A stretch of DNA of 12,043 nucleotides, from the NCBI GenBank assembly GCA_037447655.1, contig JBBHKE010001035.1, positions 1 through 12,043 of the forward strand, read 5' to 3'. Below the pieces are notes generated by a model. That model saw only the letters and a program-made list of their open reading frames with translations, was not told where the DNA came from and made no database searches. Numbering within the stretch: the stretch's first letter is position 1; every line of letters begins with the position of its first letter. Positions 1 to 7,905 of this stretch are shown here, piece by piece. A program made the translations under genes and the position numbers. The DNA comes from Zygnema cylindricum. Its lineage: Eukaryota; Streptophyta; Zygnematophyceae; Zygnematales; Zygnemataceae.

Positions 1-340
1 TTTTAGATTCACGGCGTAGTTCTTGACTCGAATTGTTTTGAGACACGAATTGTTTATCGACTCGAATTATTTACTGGTAGTATAGGTTATTCCTCTTTTC
101 TTCCTTGAATTTTCCCCCTCTTCCTCCTCCGGAAAAAAGAGGAGAAGAGAGGAGAAAAAGGCGAAGAGACTTTTTGATTTTGCAAATAAATGCAATAATA
201 CAACCATAAACATAATAATAATTGTTATTATTTTTTAAGGGCTTCTTTTGCACAATTGAAATCATCTTATTCATGAACAAAAAATCCTCATTTGAGTTTT
301 ATGGCTATTATTAATGTTATTAAGAGAAGAAAACTGATTA
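1..340. other. AT-rich flank without a recognisable gene
   Basis: No coding region or RNA gene is recognisable here. The stretch holds a 17-bp triplet repeat near its start, a short purine patch at about 138-170 that resembles the AGGAG/AAGAG satellite found further right, and an AT-rich part with many TAATAATA-like words just before the 3' end of retrotransposon copy 1. Small open frames in it are low-complexity and match nothing I know. Confidence 0.6.
25..75. repeat. 17-bp tandem repeat, three copies
   Basis: Three consecutive 17-bp units start at 25, 42 and 59 and share the core GACTCGAATTGTTT with one or two changes each. It is short and diverged, and no function is implied. Confidence 0.6.
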
Positions 341-353
341 AATTAAAAAGCAC

Positions 354-367
354 GATGGTAAACCATC
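354..367 (-). other. 3'-UTR hairpin of retrotransposon copy 1
   Basis: GATGG and CCATC arms surround a 4-nt loop close to the 3' end of the element. The same 14 bases occur at the same place in copy 2, although the surrounding 3' UTR has diverged. A 3' RNA structure recognised by the element's own RT is known for R2-type elements; that role here is an inference. Confidence 0.5.
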
Positions 368-554
368 TTGAATCCAAGGGTACAAAAAGGGTGGCATGGC
401 CAAAACTGAAAAACTATAAGCAGGGCAATTTCAAACAAAGAAAGCAACGTGAACACTAAAAAATGGCAAGTAAAATTAAAGCACTCGAACCCAAAATGAA
501 AAACACGGCAACTCAAACCAAAACTACAACCCCAACCCCAACACAATTAAATAT

Positions 555-2700
555 CTACAAAAAGCAATTTTGTAAGTCCCCCCAACCCGGGGTAACACGT
601 TGAGGGAGTTCCGGAACACATCGACGATCCATAACCACAATAGCTGATCGAGGAGAATAGAAGCCCGCACTCGTTGTAAACCCACAGATAAACGTTGGTG
701 ATAAAAAGAAGTAAGGACTGAAGGAAGATGGCTCCCAAGTCCTTGTCGCTCGAAAGCGCGCCGGGCACAAAGTACAGAGAAACTCGTCCAACGCAACACC
801 CAAACAACCAAAGACCTCGACCGCCATCGAAATAAGGTCATTCATAGGGTCTCGATGTGCATAATCACGCTCATTCGCTTTAGCAACATCACGAGTTGTC
901 ACCCCAACATGTCGAGCTGCCTGACCAATGACTGTAGTTGAAGTACGGTTGGTTCGCCAAAACAATGTCACCAAAGATGCAACAGGCACCATCGAGCAAA
1001 AGACCATCGATCTTGCGCGAGGGAATAATGTGAGAAACTTCTCGACGCACAGAAAAGCCCCCCCATGAAGCGATTGCCCGACTACGTCGCGGATAATGTC
1101 GTGCGCCTGGATCAATCCTCCCCCATGGGAGGTAGGAAGAAAATGGACACCATCGGGCTCCAAAACATGACCAGAAGAGCATATAGAGAGCCAAGTAAAG
1201 GAGGATGGGGGAGGCCAAGGAGAAATCGAGGGCATTGGTGAATTGAGCAGGTAAATCGGAGTGTGGATAAAATAAGTGTAGCGGATAGCCAAGCCCCAAA
1301 ACTAGGTGCTCCACAAGAGAGACAACGGGCACGCAAAAAATCAGAGGGAAGGGCCTCGAGAAGCTCGGATATAATGGCGCCGACAAACCTGATCGAAAAT
1401 CGGTTCCTGGACACGCTCAACGGATTTCGTAACAAGGGTGGAAAGAATCGTCATATCTTGTAGGGGAGGAGGAGGAAGAGAACGTGTCGCGTTCAATAAG
1501 AACTGTTGGATGGCGAAAACACCGTCTGAAACCCGAGGGACGGGCATTCGACAATACTGGCAAAGACATGAAGGGATGCTTGAATGCGGGCCGAAGGCCC
1601 AAACTCGGGATGAAATGCCCCACAACCTAACAAAGTGTGAAGGACGTTCATGAGGCGGCCATCAAAGGTTGAGAGAGAGGAGACAAACGTCGGGGTGGGA
1701 GGGGAAGTACGAGTAAGTTAAGAAACGTGGTGGGGGAAACACCCGGTCAACATAGCAAACGCCACTTGGGGATCGAGAAGAGGAAGGTCGTCCACGTGGG
1801 ACAAATCTGTCTGAAGAGCATCATCAAGAAAGTGGGTTACGAAAGTATCAGAACCAAATGGGCAACCTAACACACGAATGCCATCGGAGGGCAGATGAGT
1901 TGAAAACGAAGGGGTGGAGTAAATGAAAGTGAAATATCATGAGGGGACCAAATAACACACTTCGAGGGTTGGACAAAAAGGTTAAGTTCGACCAAATGAT
2001 CCTTGAAAAAAATATATGTTGGCACAAATTGATCCATTGGCTCAGTAATATGCGTTTCATCTGCAACCAAAGGGAAAGCAGTTGTGAAGCACAAAGGGCT
2101 CGGTAATGGGCAAAGGCAAACAAAAGTCCGCCAAGAGAGTCGCCTTGGCGAGTATTGGTCGCAGAGGAGAGAGGAATGAGATCACCATCAATCGAGAAAG
2201 AAAGGTTGTTGGATAAAGAATAAAAAGCCCTCAAAAAGGGAAATAATTGGACAATCGGAGAAAGGGCTGTCATAAGCTCTGGAAAAATGATGTTCGGATT
2301 CACTGTATTGAAGGTATCGGAAACATTGACCTGGATGACCAACCAATTCGGATGCACATCCAACATAGCCCAAATCCTGTGGACCACGGCCTCGCAACCT
2401 CCTCGCGTGGCCACTCCAAACTGATGAGGAGCTGAATAATCATGACATGTCGGTTGAAGCTAGAGACGTATCCCACGAGCCACCTATCTGCATAAAATAT
2501 CTCCGACGGCAATAGGGGGTATCGCTCCATTAAGTTTGGGGACCGCCACAAGGCGAGATGTCGTCAGAAAATCACAAACCCGAGGGGTTATAACCCCATT
2601 AGCAATATGAGAACATACTCCAAAAAACACATCAAACCCCCGGGCACCCAATTCCAGGAGCAAAACATCGCGAAACGACGCATACACCGTGCCCGAAGGC
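555..2700 (-). pseudogene. Retrotransposon polyprotein remnant, copy 1 (RT + RLE endonuclease)
   Basis: This is the broken remains of a reverse transcriptase/endonuclease polyprotein, read in several frames. From its upstream side it shows an RT fingers block (LVAVPKLNG... IAVGD) at about 2500-2560, the family-typical ATRGGCEAVVH block just below 2414, and motif A at about 2325, where the expected catalytic Asp is Asn (VNVSDTF). Motif B, TRQGDSLGG, lies near 2140-2155, followed by a frameshift. Motif C reads VADE instead of VADD (2056-2061). The C-terminal zinc knuckle near 1131-1181 has lost at least two of its ligands. An endonuclease segment at about 965-1030 keeps SRKID and FGDIV with the two Asp 13 residues apart. 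The end, GDLQNCFL followed by TAG at 555-557, matches the end of copy 2. Frameshifts, a ~105-bp deletion and both lost RT aspartates make it a dead copy. Confidence 0.85.
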
Positions 2701-2824
2701 CAGCCCCCCCCGCTAAAAAGTGAGGAGAAGAGCTAAGGGCCTAAATGAAAACCCCCCAATCCAAAGTTAAATCCTCAGAAGGCTCAAATGCGTGGATGGA
2801 AGGGGGGTAATTATTGTCAAATTT

Positions 2825-2873
2825 CATATATAATATATATATACATATATATACATATGTATATATATGTATG
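2825..2873. repeat. TATA/CATA/TATG microsatellite between the two retrotransposons
   Basis: About 49 bp of alternating pyrimidine/purine TATATA, TACATA and TATGTA words separate the 5' end of copy 1 from the 3' end of copy 2. The same kind of microsatellite recurs at 7795-7900. Confidence 0.85.
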
Positions 2874-2897
2874 GGGGAGATTTTATTAAAAAGCCGC

Positions 2898-2911
2898 GAT
2901 GGTAAACCATC
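2898..2911 (-). other. 3'-UTR hairpin of retrotransposon copy 2
   Basis: This is the same 14-base GATGG-TAAA-CCATC inverted repeat as in copy 1. It sits about 20 bases from the inferred 3' end, next to the AATAAA on the element strand. It is a candidate recognition structure for target-primed reverse transcription, by analogy with other RLE elements. Confidence 0.5.
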
Positions 2912-3355
2912 TGAGTCCATAGGAACAAAAATGAAGTAGCATTTCTAAAACTGAAAGGAACTACATGAGAAGGGAAAAAACAAAAAGGAAAATCAAGGCA
3001 AAACCGACGAAAATACGAAAGGAATGGCAAGGAAATCGGAAATACCCAAAAAAGCAAAATCCAACAAGCAAAACATCAAAGGAAAAATCTAACACGTAAG
3101 AAAAAACAAAAAAAAAAGAACAAAAAAAAAAAAAAAAAAACAAAGGACCCCCAACAAACTATCGAAAGCAACCACGTAGGTCCCCGAATCCAGGAGGAGC
3201 ACGAGGAGGAAGTTCCGGAACACGCCGTCAATCCATAACGGTAATAGACGATCGAAGTAATATAGAAGCCAACACTCGTTGTAGGGCCACCGAAAAAACG
3301 TTGACGAAAAAAAGAAGTAAGGACTGAAACAGAAGGGCTCCCAGGTCCCCGCCTC

Positions 3356-3735
3356 TCAAACGAGCGCCCGACCACAAGTACGGAAAAACTCATCCAAAGC
3401 CACACCCAAACAACCAAATATCTCGACCGCCATCGGAATGAAGCCATCCATAGCATCGCGATGGGCATAATCACGCTCCTTCCTTATAGCCGCGTCACGG
3501 GCGGCCACTCCCACATGCCGAGCCGCTTGGTTGACGACTGTAGTTGAGGTAGGGTTTGCCACAACAATATCACCAAATGTACGACGCGCACCATCAAGTA
3601 ATACAAGATCGATCCGACGCGAAGGAATAATGTGAGAGACCTCCCGGCGAACAAAAAATCCCCCCTCAGAAGCGATAGTAGCGATGGTGTCTCGAATCGT
3701 GTCGTGCGCCAGAATTAACTCGCCCCCGTGGGGAG
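3356..3735 (-). other. Restriction-like endonuclease (RLE) domain of copy 2
   Basis: One uninterrupted frame covers this domain. It reads HDTIRD, then RREVSHIIPSRRIDLVLLDG, then FGDIVVANP, then a Lys/Tyr pair in RKERDY, and IPMAVEIFGCLG. The two acidic residues, in RRID (3608-3610) and FGDI (3569-3571), are separated by 12 residues. This is the PD-X12-14-D spacing of the PD-(D/E)XK nuclease of R2-like elements, with Ile in place of the Pro; the downstream Lys fits the usual third catalytic position. The domain would cut the chromosomal target. Recognition is by motif layout only. Confidence 0.8.
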
Positions 3736-3785
3736 CAACGAAGCAAATGGACCCCGTCAGGCTCAAGAACGTGGCCACAGGAGCA
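3735..3785 (-). other. C-terminal CCHC zinc knuckle of copy 2
   Basis: The residues CSCGHVLEPDGVHLLRC give a C-X1-C-X9-H-X3-C pattern directly before the endonuclease. This is where RLE-type elements carry their conserved CCHC motif. A frameshift follows within about 20 codons. The matching segment of copy 1 (1131-1181) has lost the second and last Cys. Confidence 0.75.
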
Positions 3786-4783
3786 AACAAGTGAGCCAAG
3801 AAAAGGTGGGTGAGGGAGGCCAAGCCGGAACCTAAGGGCCGTCGTGAACTGAGCCGGGGAGAAACGAAGAGTGGATAAGATAGGGACAGCCAATAGCCAA
3901 GCTTCCGAGCCAAGTCCGCCACAAGACAAGAAGCGTGCACGCGAAGAATTGGAAGGAAGCGCCTCGAGAAGCTGGGATTTAATAGCGGCGACAACCCGAT
4001 CAGAAATGGATTCTTGAACACGCGCAACTGATGTCGTAACAAGAGTGGAAAACATCGGCATGTCCTCGATAGCCGACGGAATTAAGAGAACGTGATGCAT
4101 CCAAAAGGGACCGTTGGAAGGCAAGCTCACCATCTGAAACACGGGGAACCACGTGCCGCAAGAATAGGAGTGTCCCCAGCCACAAAACGAGAGACAATAG
4201 TGGAAGCAACAAGGCACCAACTTCCCAAATAGGCGGCTGGAGCAACACGCGCCGTCGAGAGTAAACCCAAACCGCCGGCCGAGACTGGAAGAGAGGCTTG
4301 GATGCGTGTGCTGCGGGCCCAGACTCATGATCAAAAGCTCCACGGCCCAACAAAGTGTGGAGGACAACCATAAGACGATCATCGAATTCGTGAAAGAGAG
4401 GACACAAAGGATGGGGTGGGAGGGGAAGTGCGAGTGAGGTAGGAGGGCCGGGGCCGGGGAAACAGCGCGTCAGAAGAGCAAAGGCCACCTGGGGATCAGA
4501 GAGGTGAGGAAGGTCATCCACGTGGGACAAATCTGTCTGAAGAGCGGAATCGAGGAATTTCGTGACGTAGGGATCGGAACCAAGCGGGCAACCCAACACC
4601 CGAATGCCTTCGGTAGGAAGAGGAGTCAGAAAAACTAGAAGGGGGAGTGAAAGAAAGAGGAATAGGGACGTGGGGACCAAACAACACACTTTGATGGCTG
4701 GACCGAAAGATTGAGTTCGGCCAAGCGAGCCTTGATATAGTTATAGGCCGGTATAACTGGTCCGAAGGACCAATAACGTGTGT

Positions 4784-5330
4784 GTCATCCGCAACAGAAG
4801 GGAAGAGGCAAGAAGGGTAAACAGCTGTTGAAGCTCGGAGGGCACGGTAATGGGCTATGGGCAAACAAAGGGCCCCCAAGGAGGATCGCCCTGACGGGTG
4901 CCAGTCGTGGAGGAAAGTGGGACCCAAACCATCATCCGTGGAGAAGAGAGGCTACTGCTCAGAGAATAAAAGGCCCTCACAAAAAGGAAATATCTGGGCA
5001 ATCGGGGAAGGTGCGGCCATAAGCTTTTTAAAAATGGCATTTCGATCCACTATATTAAAGGCATTAGAAACATCCACTTGGAGGACTAACCAATCCGGAT
5101 GGGCATCGAGCAAAGCCCGGATCCCATGGACCACGGCCTCACAACCCCCCCTGGTTGCAACTCCGAACTGATGAGGGGAGAAATAATCATGGAAAGCGGG
5201 TTGGAGCTGGATGCAGATTGCACGGGCCACCAATCGGTACAATACCTCGCCTACTGCAATAGGTCGGATCCCCCCATTGGGTTTGGTGACAGCCACGAGG
5301 CGGGAGGCCGGTGAGGAGATCACAAATACG
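4784..5330 (-). other. Reverse transcriptase core of copy 2
   Basis: The blocks run in family order. LVAVTKPNGGIRPIAVGEVL (motifs 1-2) and HQFGVATRGGCEAVVHG come first. Motif A is LQVDVSNAF, with its Asp at 5072-5074. A stop and frame change lie before motif B, GTRQGDP, at 4882-4902. After another frame change comes motif C, VADDTHVIGP, with catalytic Asp codons at 4784-4789. The spacing is normal for a non-LTR RT, so only frameshifts and no large deletions hit this part. All three catalytic aspartates are kept, unlike copy 1. Confidence 0.85.
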
Positions 5331-6141
5331 AGAGGGGACAGTGCCAGCCGCAATAAGGGAACATACTCGAAAAAACATATCAAAGCCCCGAGCACCAGAT
5401 TCCGGAGGCAAAACGTCGCGAAATAACTCATAAACCGTGCCCGAAGGACCCCCCTGCTGAAAGATGTGGAGAAGTCGTAAGGGCCTTTATTAAAGAGTCT
5501 CGATCCAAAAGAAAAACACTCTGTCGGCTCGAAGGTGTGAATAGAGGGGGGCTGAGGGGAAGGAGCTAGGGGATTGAAAAGCTCGAAGAATCTCAACAGT
5601 CGCAGCAGACCGAGGAGCAGGATTAAAAGGCTGGAGGGCCCGAACTACTCGAGACAGCTCACCAACTCGGCCCAAATGTACTGCACGACGATAGGTGGAT
5701 GGCACATCCGAAGTTCGAGATGTCACGACGTGGCATGAAAGAAACACTCGCAACTCGATCCTCGTGCTCAGCATGAAGGGCTCGCCAATCGCCACGAAGG
5801 AATCGTCGACATCGAGCCATAGTTTCTCGGGCCCCGCTACCACCGCCACGACCAGGTAAAACTAGAACCCAAAGTGAGAACATGAAAAGGAGGTGCCAAG
5901 GTCCAACATCCGTGGGATCCGAATAAATACGGGACAAAGGAAGGTGGAGGGCGTCCTGGACGATAATCCGCACAGCCATCGGAATCCGCGTGTATAAACG
6001 CGGACGGGGAGCCCCCAAATCATAAGCTCCGAGCACGTCTAAATCGCGTACAAATGCCCAATCTTCGTTCGTAGGTCCGGACGAGAGTGTTGTGGAAGAA
6101 AGGGTACTAGAGGAAGGGTCGCTCTGGGCCAAAAATTGTTT

Positions 6142-6204
6142 ACAACTCTTTGTATGTCGGGCAATACCGGCACCGGTCGCGAAATGGTTATGACACCCGT
6201 TACA
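6142..6204 (-). other. N-terminal C2HC zinc finger of copy 2
   Basis: Residues 31-51 from the chosen start read as C-X2-C-X12-H-X3-C (CNGC...ARHTKSC), surrounded by Pro/Ser-rich sequence. N-terminal zinc fingers of this kind bind target DNA in R2-like elements. The finger is intact and in frame with the ATG at 6294, which supports that start. Confidence 0.8.
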
Positions 6205-6294
6205 TTCTACCCGTGTTGAGGCTTGTGTACGAGGTTTAGGTGGAAGAGGTGAACGAGGGAGAAGAGGCGAGGATGCACGATCAGACATGGTCAT

Positions 6295-6722
6295 TGAATG
6301 AGAGGGAGAAGCATGGGACGTGATAGAGGGAGAGGAAGGGGGAAATAGGAAGGAGGAAAGGAATACATGGGAAGTAGATGGTGGAAATGGTAGTGGGAAA
6401 GAAACATGGGTAGTGTGGTAGAAAGGTTGCAACGGAGAGAAAGGGGGGGGATATGGAGGAAGGGACCAAAAAGGGGGGGGGGCATGGGAAAGGGAAGATG
6501 GTTGAAATAGTGGTTGGGGAGGGGAAGTGGTGGAGGAAATCGAAAAAATGGGGGGGGGGGGGGGGGGGGGGGGAGGGGGGGTGAGGGGTGGGGAAGTTAA
6601 AGAAATTGATAGTAGGAAAGAAAATAGGGAGGGGTGGGGGGTTGGTGGGAGAGGTGGGAGGAAGGGGTGAGTATCAGTTTTTGGTTGGAGAGGAGAGGAG
6701 GAGAGAATCAATGTCGAAAATA

Positions 6723-6757
<35 letters not shown>

Positions 6758-6874
6758 AGGGGAGGGTGGAGAAGAAAGGGATGTGGAAAAATAGGGGGGG
6801 GGGGGGGAGGGGGAGGGGAGGGTGGAGAGGAAGGGGATGTGGAAAAAAAAGGGGGGGGGGGAAGGGAATTGTTG

Positions 6875-6907
<33 letters not shown>

Positions 6908-6908
6908 G
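6295..6908. repeat. G-rich region with long homopolymer runs upstream of copy 2
   Basis: The plus strand is strongly purine/G-rich, so the element strand is pyrimidine-rich. It contains G24 at 6550-6573 followed by A and G7, G34 at 6723-6756, G14 at 6794-6807, G11 at 6851-6861 and T29 at 6877-6905. From 6710 to 6865 the runs sit in a tandem repeat: each run is preceded by a GGAAAAATA-like word and followed by GGGGAGGGTGGAGA...GGGATGTGG. On the element strand this lies directly upstream of the ATG, so it may be the 5' UTR of copy 2. No gene is seen. Confidence 0.8.
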
Positions 6909-7123
6909 GATGTGTGTGTGAGTGAGCGTGTGTGTCTGTGTGTGTTATTGTCGTTAGGGTTTGAGGTGTGAGTAATTCAGTGGGGGGGAAAGGGGTTTCT
7001 GTCGTGTGATGGAAGGGGAGAGAGGGAGGTAGGGATGACGGAAGGGGGCTTCACCTATGATTTCGCCCGTGGGCGTGCGGTTGGCAGCGGCCCGCAAGCT
7101 GGATCCGGAGGGTGAATGTTTAA
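6909..7123. other. GT-rich spacer and short unique stretch
   Basis: A (TG)n-like stretch at about 6909-6945 is followed by roughly 170 bp of apparently unique, moderately GC-rich sequence that leads into the minisatellite. A single plant telo-box-like word, AAACCCTAA on the minus strand, lies at 6954-6962. I see no gene. Confidence 0.5.
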
Positions 7124-7794
7124 GGGGAGCAGGTCCTGTCGTGACGTGGAGGAGGAAAAGACAGGATTTTGCGGGGAGCAGATCCTGTAGCGATGTGGAG
7201 GAGGAAAAGACAGGATTTTGCGGGGAGCAGATCCTGTCGCGATGTGGAGGAGGAAAAGACAGGATTTCGCGGGGGAGCAGATCCTGTCGCGATGTGGAGG
7301 AGGAAAAGACAGGATTTTGCGGGGAGCAGATCCTGTCGCGATGTGGAAGAGGAAAAGACAGGATTTCGCGGGGAGCAGGATCCTGTCGCGATGTGGAGGA
7401 GGAAAAGACAGGATTTCGCGGGGAGCAGATCCTGTCGCGATGTGGAGGAGGAAAAAGACAGGATTTTGCGGGGAGCAGATCCTGTCGCGATGTGGAGGAG
7501 GAAAAAGACAGGATTTTGCGGGGGAGCAGATCCTGTCGCGATGTGGAGGAGGAAAAGACAGGATTTCGCGGGGGAGCAGATCCTGTCGCGATGTGGAGGA
7601 GGAAAAGACAAGATTTTGCGGGGAGCAGATCCTGTCGCGATGTGGGAAGAGGAAAAAGACAGGATTTCGCGGGGAGCAGGATCCTGTCGCGATGTGGAGG
7701 AGGAAAAGACATGGATATTTGCGGGGGAGCAGATCCTGTCGCGATGTGGAGGAGGAAAAAGACAGGATTTTGCGGGGGGGGGAGCAGATCCTGT
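7124..7794. repeat. 49-52-bp minisatellite, 13 units plus a partial one
   Basis: Units start at 7124, 7173, 7222, 7271, 7321, 7370, 7420, 7470, 7520, 7570, 7620, 7671 and 7723, with a partial unit from 7774. Each reads GGGGAGCAGATCCTGTCGCG, then ATGTGGAGGAGGAAAAGACA, then GGATTTTGC or GGATTTCGC. Length varies by one to three bases in G and A runs. Arms ATCCTGTC and GACAGGAT are exact inverted repeats within each unit and also between neighbouring units. Because the period is not a multiple of three, the long open frames across it on both strands have no stable repeat peptide and are not taken as genes. Confidence 0.95.
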
Positions 7795-7900
7795 ATGTAT
7801 GTATATATGTATATATATGTATGTTTATACATGTAATGTATATATGTATGTATATATGTATGTATATATGTATGTTTATATGTATGTATATATATATGTA
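7795..7900. repeat. TATG/TATA microsatellite
   Basis: About 106 bp of TATGTATATATG-type sequence starts inside the truncated last minisatellite unit and ends at the polypurine satellite. In base pattern it matches the microsatellite at 2825-2873. Confidence 0.9.
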
Positions 7901-7905
7901 GAGCC

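Larger units (their letters stand above)
341..2807 (-). mobile_element. RLE-type non-LTR retrotransposon, copy 1 (5'-truncated, decayed)
   Basis: This stretch aligns along its whole length with copy 2 on its right. Shared landmarks are the 3'-terminal hairpin, the same TAG stop, the endonuclease, the RT core and the sequence just upstream of RT. Similarity stops at about 2807, corresponding to about 5550 in copy 2, so the zinc-finger N-terminus and 5' UTR are missing. 5' truncation is the usual product of incomplete target-primed reverse transcription. The 3' end (low coordinates) lies near 341. There is no LTR, no obvious target-site duplication and no long poly(A). A segment of about 105 bp present in copy 2 is missing near 1547. 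The element is non-autonomous and old. Confidence 0.85.
2876..6294 (-). mobile_element. RLE-type non-LTR retrotransposon, copy 2 (nearly complete coding part)
   Basis: This is a second copy in the same orientation as copy 1. It keeps the full domain order of single-ORF, restriction-like-endonuclease (R2-superclade type) retrotransposons: N-terminal zinc finger, RT, C-terminal CCHC knuckle, PD-(D/E)XK endonuclease. The 3' end lies next to a TATA/TATG microsatellite. On the element strand an AATAAA is present at 2882-2887, just beyond the terminal hairpin. The 3' UTR, between the stop at 3159-3161 and the end, contains an A-run expansion (about 3100-3140 on the plus strand). The upstream boundary is not determined: the coding part starts at 6294, but the C-rich region to about 6860, or even everything to 7794, could be its 5' UTR. 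The clade name is not assigned. Confidence 0.88.
3159..6294 (-). pseudogene. Retrotransposon polyprotein, copy 2 (ZnF-RT-CCHC-RLE), frameshifted
   Basis: The chosen start is the ATG at 6292-6294 (MTMSDRASS). Upstream the frame stays open but is only Pro/Ser low complexity. The N-terminal frame runs to about 5760, then changes frame near 5700-5770, near 5590, between 5400 and 5300, near 4970-5030, near 4900, near 4650-4700, near 4100-4300 and near 3720. All domain landmarks survive: the C2HC finger, RT motif A with its Asp at 5072-5074, motif B GTRQGDP, motif C VADD with both Asp at 4784-4789, the CCHC knuckle, the endonuclease, and a C-terminus GDLRGCFR followed by TAG at 3159-3161. In life such a protein nicks the target and copies its RNA into it. 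The intact active sites together with many frameshifts suggest a younger but still dead copy; homopolymer errors in the assembly could account for some of the frameshifts. Confidence 0.85.

Noticed and set aside
71-280. 69-codon minus-strand open frame at the left edge
   Set aside because: It is low-complexity, rich in Asn/Lys/Tyr and partly in a purine patch, with no recognisable domain.
1263-1653. Plus-strand open frames opposite copy 1
   Set aside because: They are antisense to the identified retrotransposon coding sequence and show no similarity of their own.
4780-5426. Plus-strand open frames opposite the RT of copy 2
   Set aside because: These are shadows of the RT domain on the minus strand.
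6877-6905. T29 read as the poly(A) tail of another minus-strand retrotransposon or SINE
   Set aside because: No element body, target-site duplication or promoter box is recognisable next to it, and it sits among other homopolymer runs, so a simple run is the safer call.
7124-7794. CRISPR array
   Set aside because: The whole 49-52-bp unit is conserved and there are no unique spacers; the context is eukaryotic.
7057-7836. Plus-strand open frames of 227-273 codons across the minisatellite with repeated CRDVEEEK/GGGKDRI peptides
   Set aside because: Three frames are open at once and the peptide switches frame between units because the period is 49-52 bp. This is a product of repeat composition, not a repeat protein.
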